From: CAWFYI01 sp963820105 | GTDB lineage: Bacteria > Patescibacteriota > Saccharimonadia > Saccharimonadales > UBA4665 | Assembly (NCBI GenBank): GCA_963820105.1 | Contig: CAWFYI010000001.1 | Span: 496,001 to 560,000 of the forward strand | Direction: 5' to 3' | DNA: 64,000 nucleotides | Shown: piece by piece, positions 48,495 to 57,812 of the stretch | Numbering within the stretch: the stretch's first letter is position 1 | Layout of the letters: each line of letters starts with the position of its first letter | The notes under the pieces: model-generated | Database searches by the model: none | What the model saw: the letters and a program-made list of their open reading frames with translations, nothing else | Told to the model about the DNA's origin: nothing | Position numbers and translations under genes: made by a program

Positions 48495-48582
48495 ACAAGG
48501 TTGGACTTGGAGCCTTATCAGGCTCACCTACGGGATCGCTATCAAGCCCAACCCAAAAGCAACTCATAAGGGTTGCTTTTTA
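48495..48582 (+). ncRNA. Small RNA S2 with intrinsic terminator
   Basis: About 88 bases. GGTTGG and CTTG pair with CAAG and CCAACC to form a long stem that encloses a hairpin (GAGCC-TTATCA-GGCTC). The terminator hairpin AAAGCAACTC-ATAA-GGGTTGCTTT (48556-48579) ends in a T-run and shares AGCAACTC with that of S1. It contains GGATCGCTA (48533-48541), complementary to TAGCGATCC in T2. It converges with purB, which ends at 48586. Confidence 0.55.
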
Positions 48583-48585
48583 ACT

Positions 48586-50001
48586 TTATGAGTCCAGCTG
48601 TTCGGACCAGTACTTATGTATAGCTAGGGCCTTCTTAGTAGCCAGGCCCGTGTAACGGGTTTCGGGATCCTGCAGGAGCTGTCGCTCATCCTCGGTAAAC
48701 TTCTCAAAATATGGCTTAAACTCGTCATTTTCCCGCACGGCTTCCTGGACGACTTCGTATAGCGGACGTTTCTGTTCCAGAGCCTGATGGGACAGCTCCT
48801 TTGAAACTTCGTGCGCGCGGGTGTGGCCATATTTTTCCAACAGAAGGTAGAGCGGCTCGGCGGCGATGGCGCCGTCGCTGGAATAGAGGTTCAGCTTCAT
48901 GTTGGCCTCGTCGACCTCTATCTTGCTCATAACGGCATCCAGGCGGGCGGCCATGGAAGCTACGCCGGCCAGCGGCACGGTGTAGAAACGTGAAGAAGCC
49001 GAATCGGTCAGGTCGCGCTGATGTTCGCTGGATATGTTCAGATTCGCGTTGACCATCTGGGCCGTGACCTGTTTGCTCATGCTGATGACGTTCTCGAAGT
49101 TCCAGGGATTGCGCTTGTGGGCCATGGTGGAAGAACCGGCCTGTCCGGGCGCGAAGTGCTCGCGCACCTCCGCGATTTCTGAGCGCTGCAAATGACGCAT
49201 ATCATGCGCCAGATTGGCCATAATACCCGCCGTGACCGCCAGTTCGTCTATCAGCCTTATGGCGTATTCGGCAGGAACTATCTGGGTAGAGTAGGGTGCC
49301 GGTTCCAAATCCAGATAATCCATTATGGTCTTCTCGAATTTAAGCGGATCGTCGACGAACAGGCTGATGGCGTTGTAGGCGCCGACTGCGCCGGAGAATT
49401 TGCCGGTCAGCTTGCCCGAAAGTACCTGCAGGGAACGCATGCTGCCGCCCAGGCGGCTGACGTACTCGGCCATAGCGAAGCCGAACGTGATAGGCACGGC
49501 GTGCTGGCCGTGGGTCCGGCCAATCTGGATGGTATCGGCGTATTTTTCCGTAAGATCAAGCAGGGTCTTTTCCAAGGCTTCCAAGCGGGGAATCACCAGC
49601 TCGTGAACTGCGGCGCGAAGCTGAAGGCTCAGCGCCGTAGCGACGATGTCGTAAGAGGTAGCGCCGAAGTGCACGTAGGGCTGGGCGCTCTCCGGTACGC
49701 CGGACTTTATAACGTTCACCAGGGCCTTTACATCGTGCCGGGTAGTCTTTTCCTCTTTGGCGACGGCCTCGGCGGTGACTTTGGCGGCGGCGGCTTCTAT
49801 CTCCTTTGCCGCTTCCGGAGGGCAGACGCCGAACTCGGCCAGGGCCTTGGCCAAAGCAGCCTCCACATGCGCCTGATAAGCCACACGGCTGCGCTCGGAC
49901 AGATACTTGGCGATTTCCGGGTCGTAGTAGCGGCTGTCGAGCGGGTCGACGGCACTGTAGTTAGGTTCAGATGCCGGTTGGGGCAGGTTAATGGGCTTCA
50001 C
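48586..50001 (-). CDS. purB: Adenylosuccinate lyase
   Basis: Acts twice in purine synthesis: on SAICAR and on adenylosuccinate. The 471-residue protein shows the fumarase/aspartase signature GSSTMAHKRNP, the catalytic-His region GRTHGQHAVPITFG, and TTRHDVKALV near the start. The start overlaps the end of purC by 4 bases. Confidence 0.97.
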   Translation of the reverse strand: MKPINLPQPASEPNYSAVDPLDSRYYDPEIAKYLSERSRVAYQAHVEAALAKALAEFGVCPPEAAKEIEAAAAKVTAEAVAKEEKTTRHDVKALVNVIKSGVPESAQPYVHFGATSYDIVATALSLQLRAAVHELVIPRLEALEKTLLDLTEKYADTIQIGRTHGQHAVPITFGFAMAEYVSRLGGSMRSLQVLSGKLTGKFSGAVGAYNAISLFVDDPLKFEKTIMDYLDLEPAPYSTQIVPAEYAIRLIDELAVTAGIMANLAHDMRHLQRSEIAEVREHFAPGQAGSSTMAHKRNPWNFENVISMSKQVTAQMVNANLNISSEHQRDLTDSASSRFYTVPLAGVASMAARLDAVMSKIEVDEANMKLNLYSSDGAIAAEPLYLLLEKYGHTRAHEVSKELSHQALEQKRPLYEVVQEAVRENDEFKPYFEKFTEDERQLLQDPETRYTGLATKKALAIHKYWSEQLDS

Positions 50002-50957
50002 GCTGGTTTCTCCTGTAAATATTTTAGTACATTGGATTCGATTCTCTGCATGGGATTATTCACATCCGCCTTGGCGAACGGCTGTCCGGTCATCTGTTCG
50101 TAAAGTTCAACGTAGCGACCCGAGACCTCCTGCACGAAGTCATCGGTCATTTCCGGCGGGTCGCCGGTGCCGTCCCACCCCTGTTCCATCAGCCACTCGC
50201 GCAGGAACTCTTTGGACAGGTGCTTAGGCTTATCGGACGATTTGCCGCTTGCGTAGGCATCGTAGCTTTCGGCGTAGAAATAACGTGATGAATCAGGGGT
50301 GTGGACTTCATCTATCAGAATAATCTTGCCGTCCGGCGCCCGACCGAACTCGTACTTGGTGTCGGCCAGCATCAGCCCGCGTTCCCGGGCCATCTTCTGG
50401 CCGCTGGCGAACAACTTAAGCGCGCGGTCTTTGATTATTTGCCAGTCGGCATCCGGCACCAGCCCTTGCGACATAATAGCGGCTTCTGATACGTCTTCGT
50501 CGTGGCCGGTGTCGGCCTTGGTGGTCGGAGTGATTATAGGTTCCGGAAAGGCATAATACTCCTTAAGGCCCTCGGGCATGGGCACTCCGCAGAGTTCGCG
50601 TTTGCCGGCCTTGTATTCGCGCCAGGCATGGCCGACCAGCGCGCCGCGGACTACAACCTCTACTTTCACCGGCTCGGCCTCCACGCCTACGCTAACGCTA
50701 GGGTCGGGCACGGCTTGGAGCCAATTCGGTACTATGTCCGCCGTCTGTTCCAGGAAATGTGCCGCCAGCTGGTTCAGCACCTGGCCTTTGTACGGTATGG
50801 CGCGCGGCAGAACCTGGTCGAACGCCGATACGCGGTCGGTCGCTACGGATATGATCGTGCCGCCGCCGATAGTATAGACGTCGCGTACCTTGCCGTGATA
50901 CACCGCGGTCTGACCGGGAAACTTGAAAGCGGTCTTAGAAAGGGCCGGTGTATCCAT
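49998..50957 (-). CDS. purC: Phosphoribosylaminoimidazole-succinocarboxamide synthase
   Basis: Joins CAIR and aspartate with ATP to give SAICAR. The 319-residue protein is of the longer, yeast-like type: GKVRDVYTIGGG, ATDRVSAFDQVLP, the nucleotide-binding KYEFGRAPDGKIILIDEVHTPDSSR, and KEFLREWL. On the minus strand TACAAT ends 7 bases before the ATG. It is divergent from purK and co-directional with purB. Confidence 0.97.
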   Translation of the reverse strand: MDTPALSKTAFKFPGQTAVYHGKVRDVYTIGGGTIISVATDRVSAFDQVLPRAIPYKGQVLNQLAAHFLEQTADIVPNWLQAVPDPSVSVGVEAEPVKVEVVVRGALVGHAWREYKAGKRELCGVPMPEGLKEYYAFPEPIITPTTKADTGHDEDVSEAAIMSQGLVPDADWQIIKDRALKLFASGQKMARERGLMLADTKYEFGRAPDGKIILIDEVHTPDSSRYFYAESYDAYASGKSSDKPKHLSKEFLREWLMEQGWDGTGDPPEMTDDFVQEVSGRYVELYEQMTGQPFAKADVNNPMQRIESNVLKYLQEKPA

Positions 50958-50985
50958 TACCTCTATTGTACGGTATAGTTACTGT
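50958..50985. promoter_or_regulatory. Back-to-back promoters of purC and purK
   Basis: Only 28 bases separate the divergent start codons. They contain TACAAT for purC (minus, 50965-50970) and TATAGT for purK (plus, 50974-50979), 3 bases apart. The -35 elements must lie inside the opposite coding regions, so the two directions should compete for polymerase. Confidence 0.6.
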
Positions 50986-52116
50986 ATGAGCCAAACAGGG
51001 ACGATCGGCATAGTTGGCGGCGGCCAGCTCGGAATGATGCTGACCGAAGCCGCCCTTGAACTAGGCTTCAAGGTCATCGTAGTCGACCCCGGCAAAAACT
51101 GTCCGGCTGCCCAGGCAGGCGCCGAACAGATAATCGGCGATTTGTATGATAAAGACGCCTTGCGCCGACTGGCCGAAAAATCAGACTACATGACGGTCGA
51201 AATCGAGCACCTGGACGCCCGCCTGCTTGACCAGATCGCCAAGACCGGCAAACCGGTCAATCCGGCGCCCGGCACTGTCCAGATGATCCAGGACAAATAT
51301 CGCCAGAAAGTCTTTCTACAGAAGGGCGGCATACCGACTGCAGACTTCGTGGAAATAACGGATGAAGAATCGGCTGTTAGGGCATTGAAAGAATTCGGCG
51401 GCAAAATGCTGCTGAAGAGCCGTTTGGGCGCGTATGACGGCCGCGGCAACGCGGTGATAAGCCGGTCCGAAGACATCGGGCCGGCCATGAAATCGTTAGG
51501 CGATAAGCTCTACGCCGAGAAGTTCGTGCCGTTCCAGAAAGAGCTGGCCGTCATGGTAGCGCGTGACCTCAAAGGCAACGTCGCCACTTATCCGGTGACC
51601 GAGACCAAGCACGAGCGCAACATCTGCGTCGAAACTTTCACACCGGCCGATATCAGCGTGGAGGTAGCGGAGCAGGCGGACAAATTCGCGCAAGAAGTCG
51701 CCGAACACCTGGAAGGCGCCGGTGTCTTCGGTATAGAAATGTTCTTGGGCGGCGACAGCAATATCCTGGTTAATGAAATCGCGCCGCGGGTACACAACTC
51801 CGGCCACTACACCATCGAAGCCTGCGAAACCTCGCAGTTCGAACAGCACGTCCGTGCAATCACCGGCATGCAGCTGGGGCCTACAGACTTGAAAGTACCG
51901 GCCGCCGCCATGATAAACATTCTGGGCAAGCGCGACGGACCCACGCGGATCAAAGGTCTTGAAGAAGCCGAAGCCATCCCTGATACTTACGTGCACCTAT
52001 ACGGCAAATCGCCCACCAAGGTGGACCGCAAGATGGGCCACATCACGTCCACGGCCGACACGCTGGAAGAAGCCCGCTCACGCGCGGAGCAGGCCAGGAA
52101 GCTAATTGATATATAA
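50986..52116 (+). CDS. purK: 5-(Carboxyamino)imidazole ribonucleotide synthase
   Basis: An ATP-grasp enzyme that carboxylates AIR to N5-CAIR. The 376-residue protein starts with GIVGGGQLGMML, has KSRLGAYDGRGN in the ATP-grasp lid region, and EIAPRVHNSGHYTIEAC near the metal site. The ATG at 50986 is set by the -10 box 6 bases upstream. It is followed 7 bases later by purE, its partner in the pathway. Confidence 0.97.
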   Translation: MSQTGTIGIVGGGQLGMMLTEAALELGFKVIVVDPGKNCPAAQAGAEQIIGDLYDKDALRRLAEKSDYMTVEIEHLDARLLDQIAKTGKPVNPAPGTVQMIQDKYRQKVFLQKGGIPTADFVEITDEESAVRALKEFGGKMLLKSRLGAYDGRGNAVISRSEDIGPAMKSLGDKLYAEKFVPFQKELAVMVARDLKGNVATYPVTETKHERNICVETFTPADISVEVAEQADKFAQEVAEHLEGAGVFGIEMFLGGDSNILVNEIAPRVHNSGHYTIEACETSQFEQHVRAITGMQLGPTDLKVPAAAMINILGKRDGPTRIKGLEEAEAIPDTYVHLYGKSPTKVDRKMGHITSTADTLEEARSRAEQARKLIDI

Positions 52117-52123
52117 TGAAGTT

Positions 52124-52636
52124 ATGAGCAATCCTTTAGTCGGCATCATCATGGGGTCTGACTCCGACCTGGACGTCATGGGCAAGGCTGCCAAGACTTT
52201 GGACGAATTCGGCATAGCCAACGAAGTCCGGGTAGTATCCGCTCACCGCACCCCGGACGAGATGTTGAAATACGCACGCGAAGCTGCAGAGCGCGGCCTG
52301 AAAGTCATCATCGCCGGCGCCGGCGGTTCGGCACATCTGCCGGGCATGACCGCTTCGGAAACTACGCTGCCGGTCATAGCAATTCCTGTGAAACGCGATA
52401 ATCACGACCACGAGGCCTTCTGGTCGAACATCAAGATGCCGCCCGGCGTGCCGCTGGCCACCATGCCGGAAAATGGCGCCAGGAACGGCGCGCTTTTGGC
52501 CGTGCGAATCCTGGCCCTGCAAGATTCCGGGCTCGCCCAAAAATACGCGGACTTTGTCCAGAAGCAGGGCGACGCCGTCAAAGAAATCGACGCCGCTATC
52601 CAGACCAAAGGCTGGGAATCCCTCCTAAGCCGCTAG
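52124..52636 (+). CDS. purE: N5-CAIR mutase
   Basis: Converts N5-CAIR to CAIR. The 170-residue protein is a class I PurE: VGIIMGSDSDLDVM, VVSAHRTPDEM, IAGAGGSAHLPGMTAS and KMPPGVPLATM. TATAAT (52112-52117) in the end of purK lies 6 bases before the ATG, so purE may have its own leaderless transcript. The end overlaps the convergent unknown gene by 12 bases. Confidence 0.97.
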   Translation: MSNPLVGIIMGSDSDLDVMGKAAKTLDEFGIANEVRVVSAHRTPDEMLKYAREAAERGLKVIIAGAGGSAHLPGMTASETTLPVIAIPVKRDNHDHEAFWSNIKMPPGVPLATMPENGARNGALLAVRILALQDSGLAQKYADFVQKQGDAVKEIDAAIQTKGWESLLSR

Positions 52637-53059
52637 CGCCTCGTCGGCACGGCCGATGTGTTTGTTGCGAATCTGTAGCGCTTTGGCGCCAAGCGCATTC
52701 AAGGGGCTTACTTCTTCCAGGTCGGCGATTTCTTCGCCGAAACGGTATTCGGTCTCTTCCCGGTGGTCTGCGAAGTTAAAACGAATTCCGTCGGCTTCCA
52801 TTTCTTCCAGCGCCATTTCGTACAGCTCCGCATGATGAGCTTCATAAAAAGCGCGCGCGGCTACATTGCTGCGCGACAACATTTCGGTCCGATAACGTAT
52901 TTGTTGATCGCGCGTGGCATCAAGGCTTGCGACTTCCATCGCAGACCTGTGAAAACTTACCTGGAATACTCTCTCTGACAATTCTTCACGTACTTCGCTG
53001 TGGAGGCGGAGTTGAGTGTACTGTCGATGGGCTTCGCTATCTAATTGCTCTCTGCTCAC
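52625..53059 (-). CDS. Hypothetical acidic helical protein in the purine region
   Basis: A 144-residue, charged, mostly helical soluble protein, apparently starting with GTG at 53059. GGAG lies about 13 bases upstream, a long spacing. No domain recognised. It sits between purE and purD, but nothing ties it to purine metabolism. Confidence 0.6.
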   Translation of the reverse strand: MSREQLDSEAHRQYTQLRLHSEVREELSERVFQVSFHRSAMEVASLDATRDQQIRYRTEMLSRSNVAARAFYEAHHAELYEMALEEMEADGIRFNFADHREETEYRFGEEIADLEEVSPLNALGAKALQIRNKHIGRADEALAA

Positions 53060-53114
53060 TGTAAGGTTAATTCTCCTTTGTATGTTATATACCGTAAATC
53101 TAATAAAGTCAAGG

Positions 53115-54386
53115 TTATGCGGGTCGGCGGCCGATGTCGGTGCGGTAGTGCATGCCGTCGAACTTGATGAGTTTGATGGCTTCGTAAGCCTTGTCTAGAG
53201 CTTTTTCAAGGGTGGGGCCGGTGGCGGTGACGTTGAGGACGCGGCCGCCACTGGTGACCAGTTCGCCTTCACGCAAGGCGGTGCCGGCGTGGAAGACCAC
53301 GATGTCGTCGAGTTTCTCAGCTTCTTCTATTCCGGTAATCGGTAGGCCTTTTTCGTATTTGCCTGGGTAGCCGCCGGAAGCCGCCACCACCGTGACGGCG
53401 AAGCCAGACTTCCATTTGACATTAGACGGGTCTAGGCTGCCGTCAGCACAATCCGTCAATATATCGTACAGATCACTGTCTAACAGGCGCATGTAGACCT
53501 CGGCCTCCGGGTCGCCGAAGCGGGCATTGAACTCTACCACGTTCACTTCGTCGCCGTCTATCATCAGTCCTGGGTAGAGGCAGCCCTGGAAGTCGGCGTC
53601 CTGTTTTGCCAAACCGTGCAGGGCAGGTTGAACGATTTTCTTATCGACATAATCGAGGTGCTTCTTCGTCACCCAAGGTACCGGCGCGATCACGCCCATG
53701 CCGCCGGTGTTCGGGCCCTTGTCGCCGTCGTTTATCTGCTTGTGGTCCTGCGAAGCGGGGAAGATGACCGCTTTGTTGCCGTCGCATAACGCATGCGTCG
53801 ATACTTCCTGGCCCCTCAAGAAGTCTTCGATGACCACGCTACTGCCGGCCTCGCCGAACTTCTTCTGGACCATGGTCTTGTCGATGGCGGCCTCTATCTC
53901 TTCGTCGGTCTGGCAAACCGTCACGCCTTTGCCTTCGGCCAGCCCGTCGGCCTTGATTACCAAAGGCAGGGGACGCTTTCCTGCATAGGCCAAAGCTTCA
54001 GTAGCATCGTTGAAAGTCTTATAAGCAGCCGTCGGGATATTTTCGGACGACATCAGATCTTTGGCCATGACCTTGGAAGATTCTATCCTGACCGCGGCCC
54101 GGGTCGGACCGAAGATTTTCATATCGGCCTTCTTGAAGGCGTCGACAACTCCGGCTTCGGAAGCGGCCTCTTGGCCTATGACAGTAAAATCAATACCGTT
54201 TTCCTGGGCGAACTTAAGCAGCTTGTCTATGTCCAGCCAGTTGATGTCAACGTTCTCTATATCACCCCGGCTGCCGCCGTTGCCGGGCGCCACGTAAACT
54301 TTATCTACTTTGGGCGACTGGGCCAACTTCCAGGCCAGAGCCTGTTCGCGCCCGCCGCCGCCGATTACTAAGACCTTATCCGCCAT
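53115..54386 (-). CDS. purD: Phosphoribosylamine-glycine ligase
   Basis: ATP-grasp enzyme that joins phosphoribosylamine and glycine. The 423-residue protein starts KVLVIGGGGREQALAWKLA and has VIKADGLAEGKGV, FLRGQEVSTHALCDG and VVEFNARFGDPEAEV (metal site). The ATG at 54386 was chosen over an earlier one (54428) because it fits the family start and TATAAT ends 7 bases upstream, though it lies within the last codons of purN. Confidence 0.97.
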   Translation of the reverse strand: MADKVLVIGGGGREQALAWKLAQSPKVDKVYVAPGNGGSRGDIENVDINWLDIDKLLKFAQENGIDFTVIGQEAASEAGVVDAFKKADMKIFGPTRAAVRIESSKVMAKDLMSSENIPTAAYKTFNDATEALAYAGKRPLPLVIKADGLAEGKGVTVCQTDEEIEAAIDKTMVQKKFGEAGSSVVIEDFLRGQEVSTHALCDGNKAVIFPASQDHKQINDGDKGPNTGGMGVIAPVPWVTKKHLDYVDKKIVQPALHGLAKQDADFQGCLYPGLMIDGDEVNVVEFNARFGDPEAEVYMRLLDSDLYDILTDCADGSLDPSNVKWKSGFAVTVVAASGGYPGKYEKGLPITGIEEAEKLDDIVVFHAGTALREGELVTSGGRVLNVTATGPTLEKALDKAYEAIKLIKFDGMHYRTDIGRRPA

Positions 54387-55068
54387 GCTTCTCATTATAT
54401 GCGCGCCGGCCTTTGATGAAAGCCTCAATGTCGTGCGGCACGTATTTCTTTTCCGCTGCTTGGACCCGGGCGAACAGGCTGGCCGCCGTGTCGCCGTGCT
54501 TTACCGGAACGCGGTGCTCGGCAATTACCGGGCCGTCGTCATAGCCGTCTGCCACCACATGCAGGGTCTGGCCGCCGTACTTCAAGCCGTTATCAAGCAC
54601 ATACTGCTGGATGTTATCACCGTACATGCCTTCGGTCTGGGGCAAAAGGCCGGGATGAGTATTGACCATCATGGCCTGGTAAACGCTGGCGTATTCAGTA
54701 TGCCAGCCGAATCTCCGAACGATGCGCGGCCCGGTGTGCTTCATGTAGCCCATCTGGGCAATCAGGTCGAACTTGCCGCGGAGCAGGACATCCAAGATAG
54801 CCGTCTCTTCGGCTGCGGTCTGGCGGGCGCGGCGCACCGCCTCGCCGTCGGCAGCCGGATGGGTAGAGCTATTGATTAGCTCGCAAGGTATCTTCAGGCC
54901 GAATTCGGCGTTCAAGTCGGCTATGCGCCCGAAGATACCGGCGCTGCGGCGGTTGCATATTACCAGATCGACCTCACAATCAATGTCGTCGCGCTGGCAG
55001 GAACGTATGAAAGCCTCTGCCGTAGTGCCTTCACCCGAAGCGAGAATGGCTATGCGCGGCTTCTTCAT
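54376..55068 (-). CDS. purN: Phosphoribosylglycinamide formyltransferase
   Basis: Transfers a formyl group from 10-formyltetrahydrofolate to GAR. The 230-residue protein has IAILASGEGTTAEAFI at the start, AQMGYMKHTGP, and VNTHPGLLPQTEGMYG with the catalytic-His motif. It is about 30 residues longer than typical PurN, with extra sequence between the N-terminal domain and the catalytic loop. It overlaps purF by 4 bases and purD by 11 bases. Confidence 0.93.
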   Translation of the reverse strand: MKKPRIAILASGEGTTAEAFIRSCQRDDIDCEVDLVICNRRSAGIFGRIADLNAEFGLKIPCELINSSTHPAADGEAVRRARQTAAEETAILDVLLRGKFDLIAQMGYMKHTGPRIVRRFGWHTEYASVYQAMMVNTHPGLLPQTEGMYGDNIQQYVLDNGLKYGGQTLHVVADGYDDGPVIAEHRVPVKHGDTAASLFARVQAAEKKYVPHDIEAFIKGRRAYNEKHGG

Positions 55069-56633
55069 ACGGATGATGTACGAGTGGCAGCCAGCCTGGT
55101 CGGCGTATGTGTAGTTCTAGGCAACGTCTGGCCGGATTTGAGTTGCAGGATTTCTTTGGCGCGTTTGCCGATCGGAATAGGGTAGACGCCGTCAAAGCAG
55201 GAAGTCGAGAACCCATCCTTTGGCAAGCCGGTGGCCTCTAGCATGCCGTCGTACGACAGGAAGCACAGGCTGGTAGCGCCAACATAGTCGCGCATCTCTT
55301 CTTCGGTCATGTAAGCCGCCAGAAGTTCGGACTGTTTAGGCGTATTGATGCCGTAAAAGTCAGGGTAGCGCACGGGCGGGCAGGTGATAAGCAGGTGGAC
55401 TTCTTTGGCTCCGGCCTCGAAGGCCATCGTTACCAGATGGCGCATGGTCGTGCCGCGGACTATGGAATCGTCCACTAAAACGACTCTTTGATCCTTTATG
55501 GTGTCGACCACCGGGTTAAGTTTCATTTTCAGATCGCGCTCACGGAGCTGTGCGGTAGGACGGATGAACGTGCGGTGGATATAGCGGTTCTTGATAAGCC
55601 CCATCTCGAATGGGGCGCCGCTGGCCTGCGAATAACCCAGCGCCGCCGGCACGCCGGAGTCCGGCACCGGTATGACCACGTCAGCCTTGATCGGGAATTC
55701 CTTGGCCATCTGCCTACCGAAGCTCTTGCGTATGCCATCTATGCGCCTGCCCATTATCTGGCTGTCCGGGCGGGCGAAATAGACCAGTTCGAAAATGTCG
55801 AGCTTTAGGTTGCTGGGGGCTACCTGGTGCGAGGTCATGCCTTCGTCCGTGATGGCAACCAGTTCGCCCGGCCGTACGTCGCGCAGGAAAGCCGCGCCTA
55901 TGGTATCGAAAGCACAGGTTTCGGACGCCACAGCGTAGCCTCCGTCAATCGTCGCGATGGAAAGCGGGCGGATGCCGCATTCGTCGCGGAAGGCTACCAG
56001 CGTACCCTTATCCATGGCCACGATTGAAAAGGCCCCCGTGAACAGGGGCCAAGCCTTTGTGATCGCCTCAACGAAGCTGAGACCGTCGTCCATGTAGCAG
56101 CTGATGGCTGAAATCATCAGAGAAGTGTCGCTCATGCTGTCGAATTTGACGCCGCGCTCCTTCAGGAACGCTTCCAGCTTAGTGGTGTCGGGCAGGTTGC
56201 CGTTATGGCCTAGGGCTATGCCGTGCTTGCGGTCCAGGAACGGCTGGTCGTAGCGTTCGTCGGTGCCGCCGGAAGTGGAGTAGCGGTTATGGCCGATGGC
56301 CAGGTGGCCGGGCAGCTGTTCCAGGTCTTCTTCGCGGTATACGGTAGCGACCAGTCCGGGCGCAGCATGGCGGTGCAGCCGGTGGCCATCGCTGCTGACA
56401 ATACCGGAGCTTTCCTGGCCGCGGTGCTGCAGCGCCCACAGCCCGTAAAAAGTCAAACGGGCCGCTTCCAGGCCCGTTCGTGTATCGAATTTCTTGCCGA
56501 TGATGCCGAACACCGCGCACTTTTCCTTTAAGTGGTCGGACGCCTCTACGGCTTCAGGCGTATGGCCGCAAATGCCACCCGTTCCGTAGGAACGGGAAAC
56601 CGGAGCAAGACCCTTGTCGCGCCTAGTGTCCAT
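55065..56633 (-). CDS. purF: Amidophosphoribosyltransferase
   Basis: First committed step: PRPP and glutamine give phosphoribosylamine. The 522-residue protein has a glutaminase domain whose nucleophile Cys (EKCAVFGI, about residue 39) follows a 38-residue leader that is probably removed as a propeptide, then HNRYSTSGG and GHNGNL. The C-terminal PRTase domain has VVLVDDSIVRGTT, the PRPP loop. It heads the minus-strand purF-purN-purD unit, with all junctions overlapping. Confidence 0.97.
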   Translation of the reverse strand: MDTRRDKGLAPVSRSYGTGGICGHTPEAVEASDHLKEKCAVFGIIGKKFDTRTGLEAARLTFYGLWALQHRGQESSGIVSSDGHRLHRHAAPGLVATVYREEDLEQLPGHLAIGHNRYSTSGGTDERYDQPFLDRKHGIALGHNGNLPDTTKLEAFLKERGVKFDSMSDTSLMISAISCYMDDGLSFVEAITKAWPLFTGAFSIVAMDKGTLVAFRDECGIRPLSIATIDGGYAVASETCAFDTIGAAFLRDVRPGELVAITDEGMTSHQVAPSNLKLDIFELVYFARPDSQIMGRRIDGIRKSFGRQMAKEFPIKADVVIPVPDSGVPAALGYSQASGAPFEMGLIKNRYIHRTFIRPTAQLRERDLKMKLNPVVDTIKDQRVVLVDDSIVRGTTMRHLVTMAFEAGAKEVHLLITCPPVRYPDFYGINTPKQSELLAAYMTEEEMRDYVGATSLCFLSYDGMLEATGLPKDGFSTSCFDGVYPIPIGKRAKEILQLKSGQTLPRTTHTPTRLAATRTSSV

Positions 56634-56714
56634 CTACCTATATCTTAAGCATTTCCGTCCCTACTGGCAAGCGTAATTTTTTTCTTGTACAATAAATCTA
56701 TAAGAGGAGTCGGC

Positions 56715-57812
56715 GTGGCAAAAAAACTAGCTTACCACCAGTCTGTTAACTATTCCCAAGCTGACCCCATGAAAGTCCTGGCCCAAAAAGAAGGCCTGGC
56801 CACCGCCGGCAACATGCCGTCCGGCTTTAAAGAGGTGGAAGGGACGCGCGGCGAATCAGCCTATGTTTTCCAGATGGGCGACAGGTGGGGCGCGTTCGTG
56901 CAAGAGGGCCTAGGTACGAAGAGCTTAATCGCACAGGACGTTTACAAGAAGATGGGCGAATCATATTTCGCGGCTATCGCTCAAGACACCGTAGCCTGCA
57001 TAATCAACGACCTGGTCAGTGTCGGCGCCACGCCCGTGGTACTGAACGCCTACTGGTCTTCCAGCTCGTACGAATGGTTGACCGATAAGAAGCTGTCTGA
57101 AGATCTCATAAAGGGCTGGCGGACGGCCTGCGACGCATCCGGCGTGGTGTGGGGCGGCGGCGAAACACAATCGCTATCGGGCGTGGTCGCGCCCGGCGCT
57201 CTGGAGTTCGCCGGTTCGGCCTTCGGCGTGATAGATTCGGAAAAGCATATGGTGCATGGTAAAAACCTGCGGGCCGGCGACAGAATAGTTTTGATCGAAT
57301 CCAGCGGCGTACACGCCAACGGCATCAGCCTAATCCGTGAGCTGGCGGACCGGCTGAAGGACGGCTATCAGACGAAGTTGGCGGATGGCACCACGCTTGG
57401 GGAAGCTTCCCTTACGCCGTCGCACTTGTACGCGCAACTAGTCAAAGCCTTGCAGGACGCGGGCGTAGACATACATTACCTATCCAATATCACCGGCCAC
57501 GGCTGGCGTAAACTTATGCGGGCAGAAGCTGATTTCAGCTACGTTATAACCAAGATTCCGCCGGCGCACGAGATATTCGCCTTCATAGCCGAACAGGCCG
57601 GCAACGACGAAAAAGAGATGTACGGCAACTACAACATGGGGGCCGGCTATGCCGTTTACGTGCCAGCGGAGCAGGCAGGAAAAGTCGTAGAGGCCGCGTC
57701 GGGCTGCGGCTTGAAAGCCTGGGTAGCAGGCAGGGTAGAGAAGGGGCCCAAGCAGGTGGTCATACAACCGAAGAACATCGTTTTTGAAGGCGACAGCCTG
57801 GGGGTCCGCTAG
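56715..57812 (+). CDS. purM: Phosphoribosylformylglycinamidine cyclo-ligase
   Basis: AIR synthase. A 365-residue PurM-fold protein: YKKMGESYFAAIAQDTVACIINDLV, VVWGGGETQ, IESSGVHANGISLIREL, ITGHGWRKLMRA and YNMGAGYAVY. The start is GTG at 56715 with AGAGGAG 5 bases upstream. The promoter is TGGCAA, 17 bases, TACAAT, so this transcript has a short leader and Shine-Dalgarno site. It shares one base (TAGTG) with purL. Confidence 0.95.
   Translation: MAKKLAYHQSVNYSQADPMKVLAQKEGLATAGNMPSGFKEVEGTRGESAYVFQMGDRWGAFVQEGLGTKSLIAQDVYKKMGESYFAAIAQDTVACIINDLVSVGATPVVLNAYWSSSSYEWLTDKKLSEDLIKGWRTACDASGVVWGGGETQSLSGVVAPGALEFAGSAFGVIDSEKHMVHGKNLRAGDRIVLIESSGVHANGISLIRELADRLKDGYQTKLADGTTLGEASLTPSHLYAQLVKALQDAGVDIHYLSNITGHGWRKLMRAEADFSYVITKIPPAHEIFAFIAEQAGNDEKEMYGNYNMGAGYAVYVPAEQAGKVVEAASGCGLKAWVAGRVEKGPKQVVIQPKNIVFEGDSLGVR

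Noticed and set aside
49192..50103. Long plus-strand frame of 303 codons opposite purB and purC
   Set aside because: It is antisense to two clear enzymes, and neither its sequence nor its position suggests a real protein.
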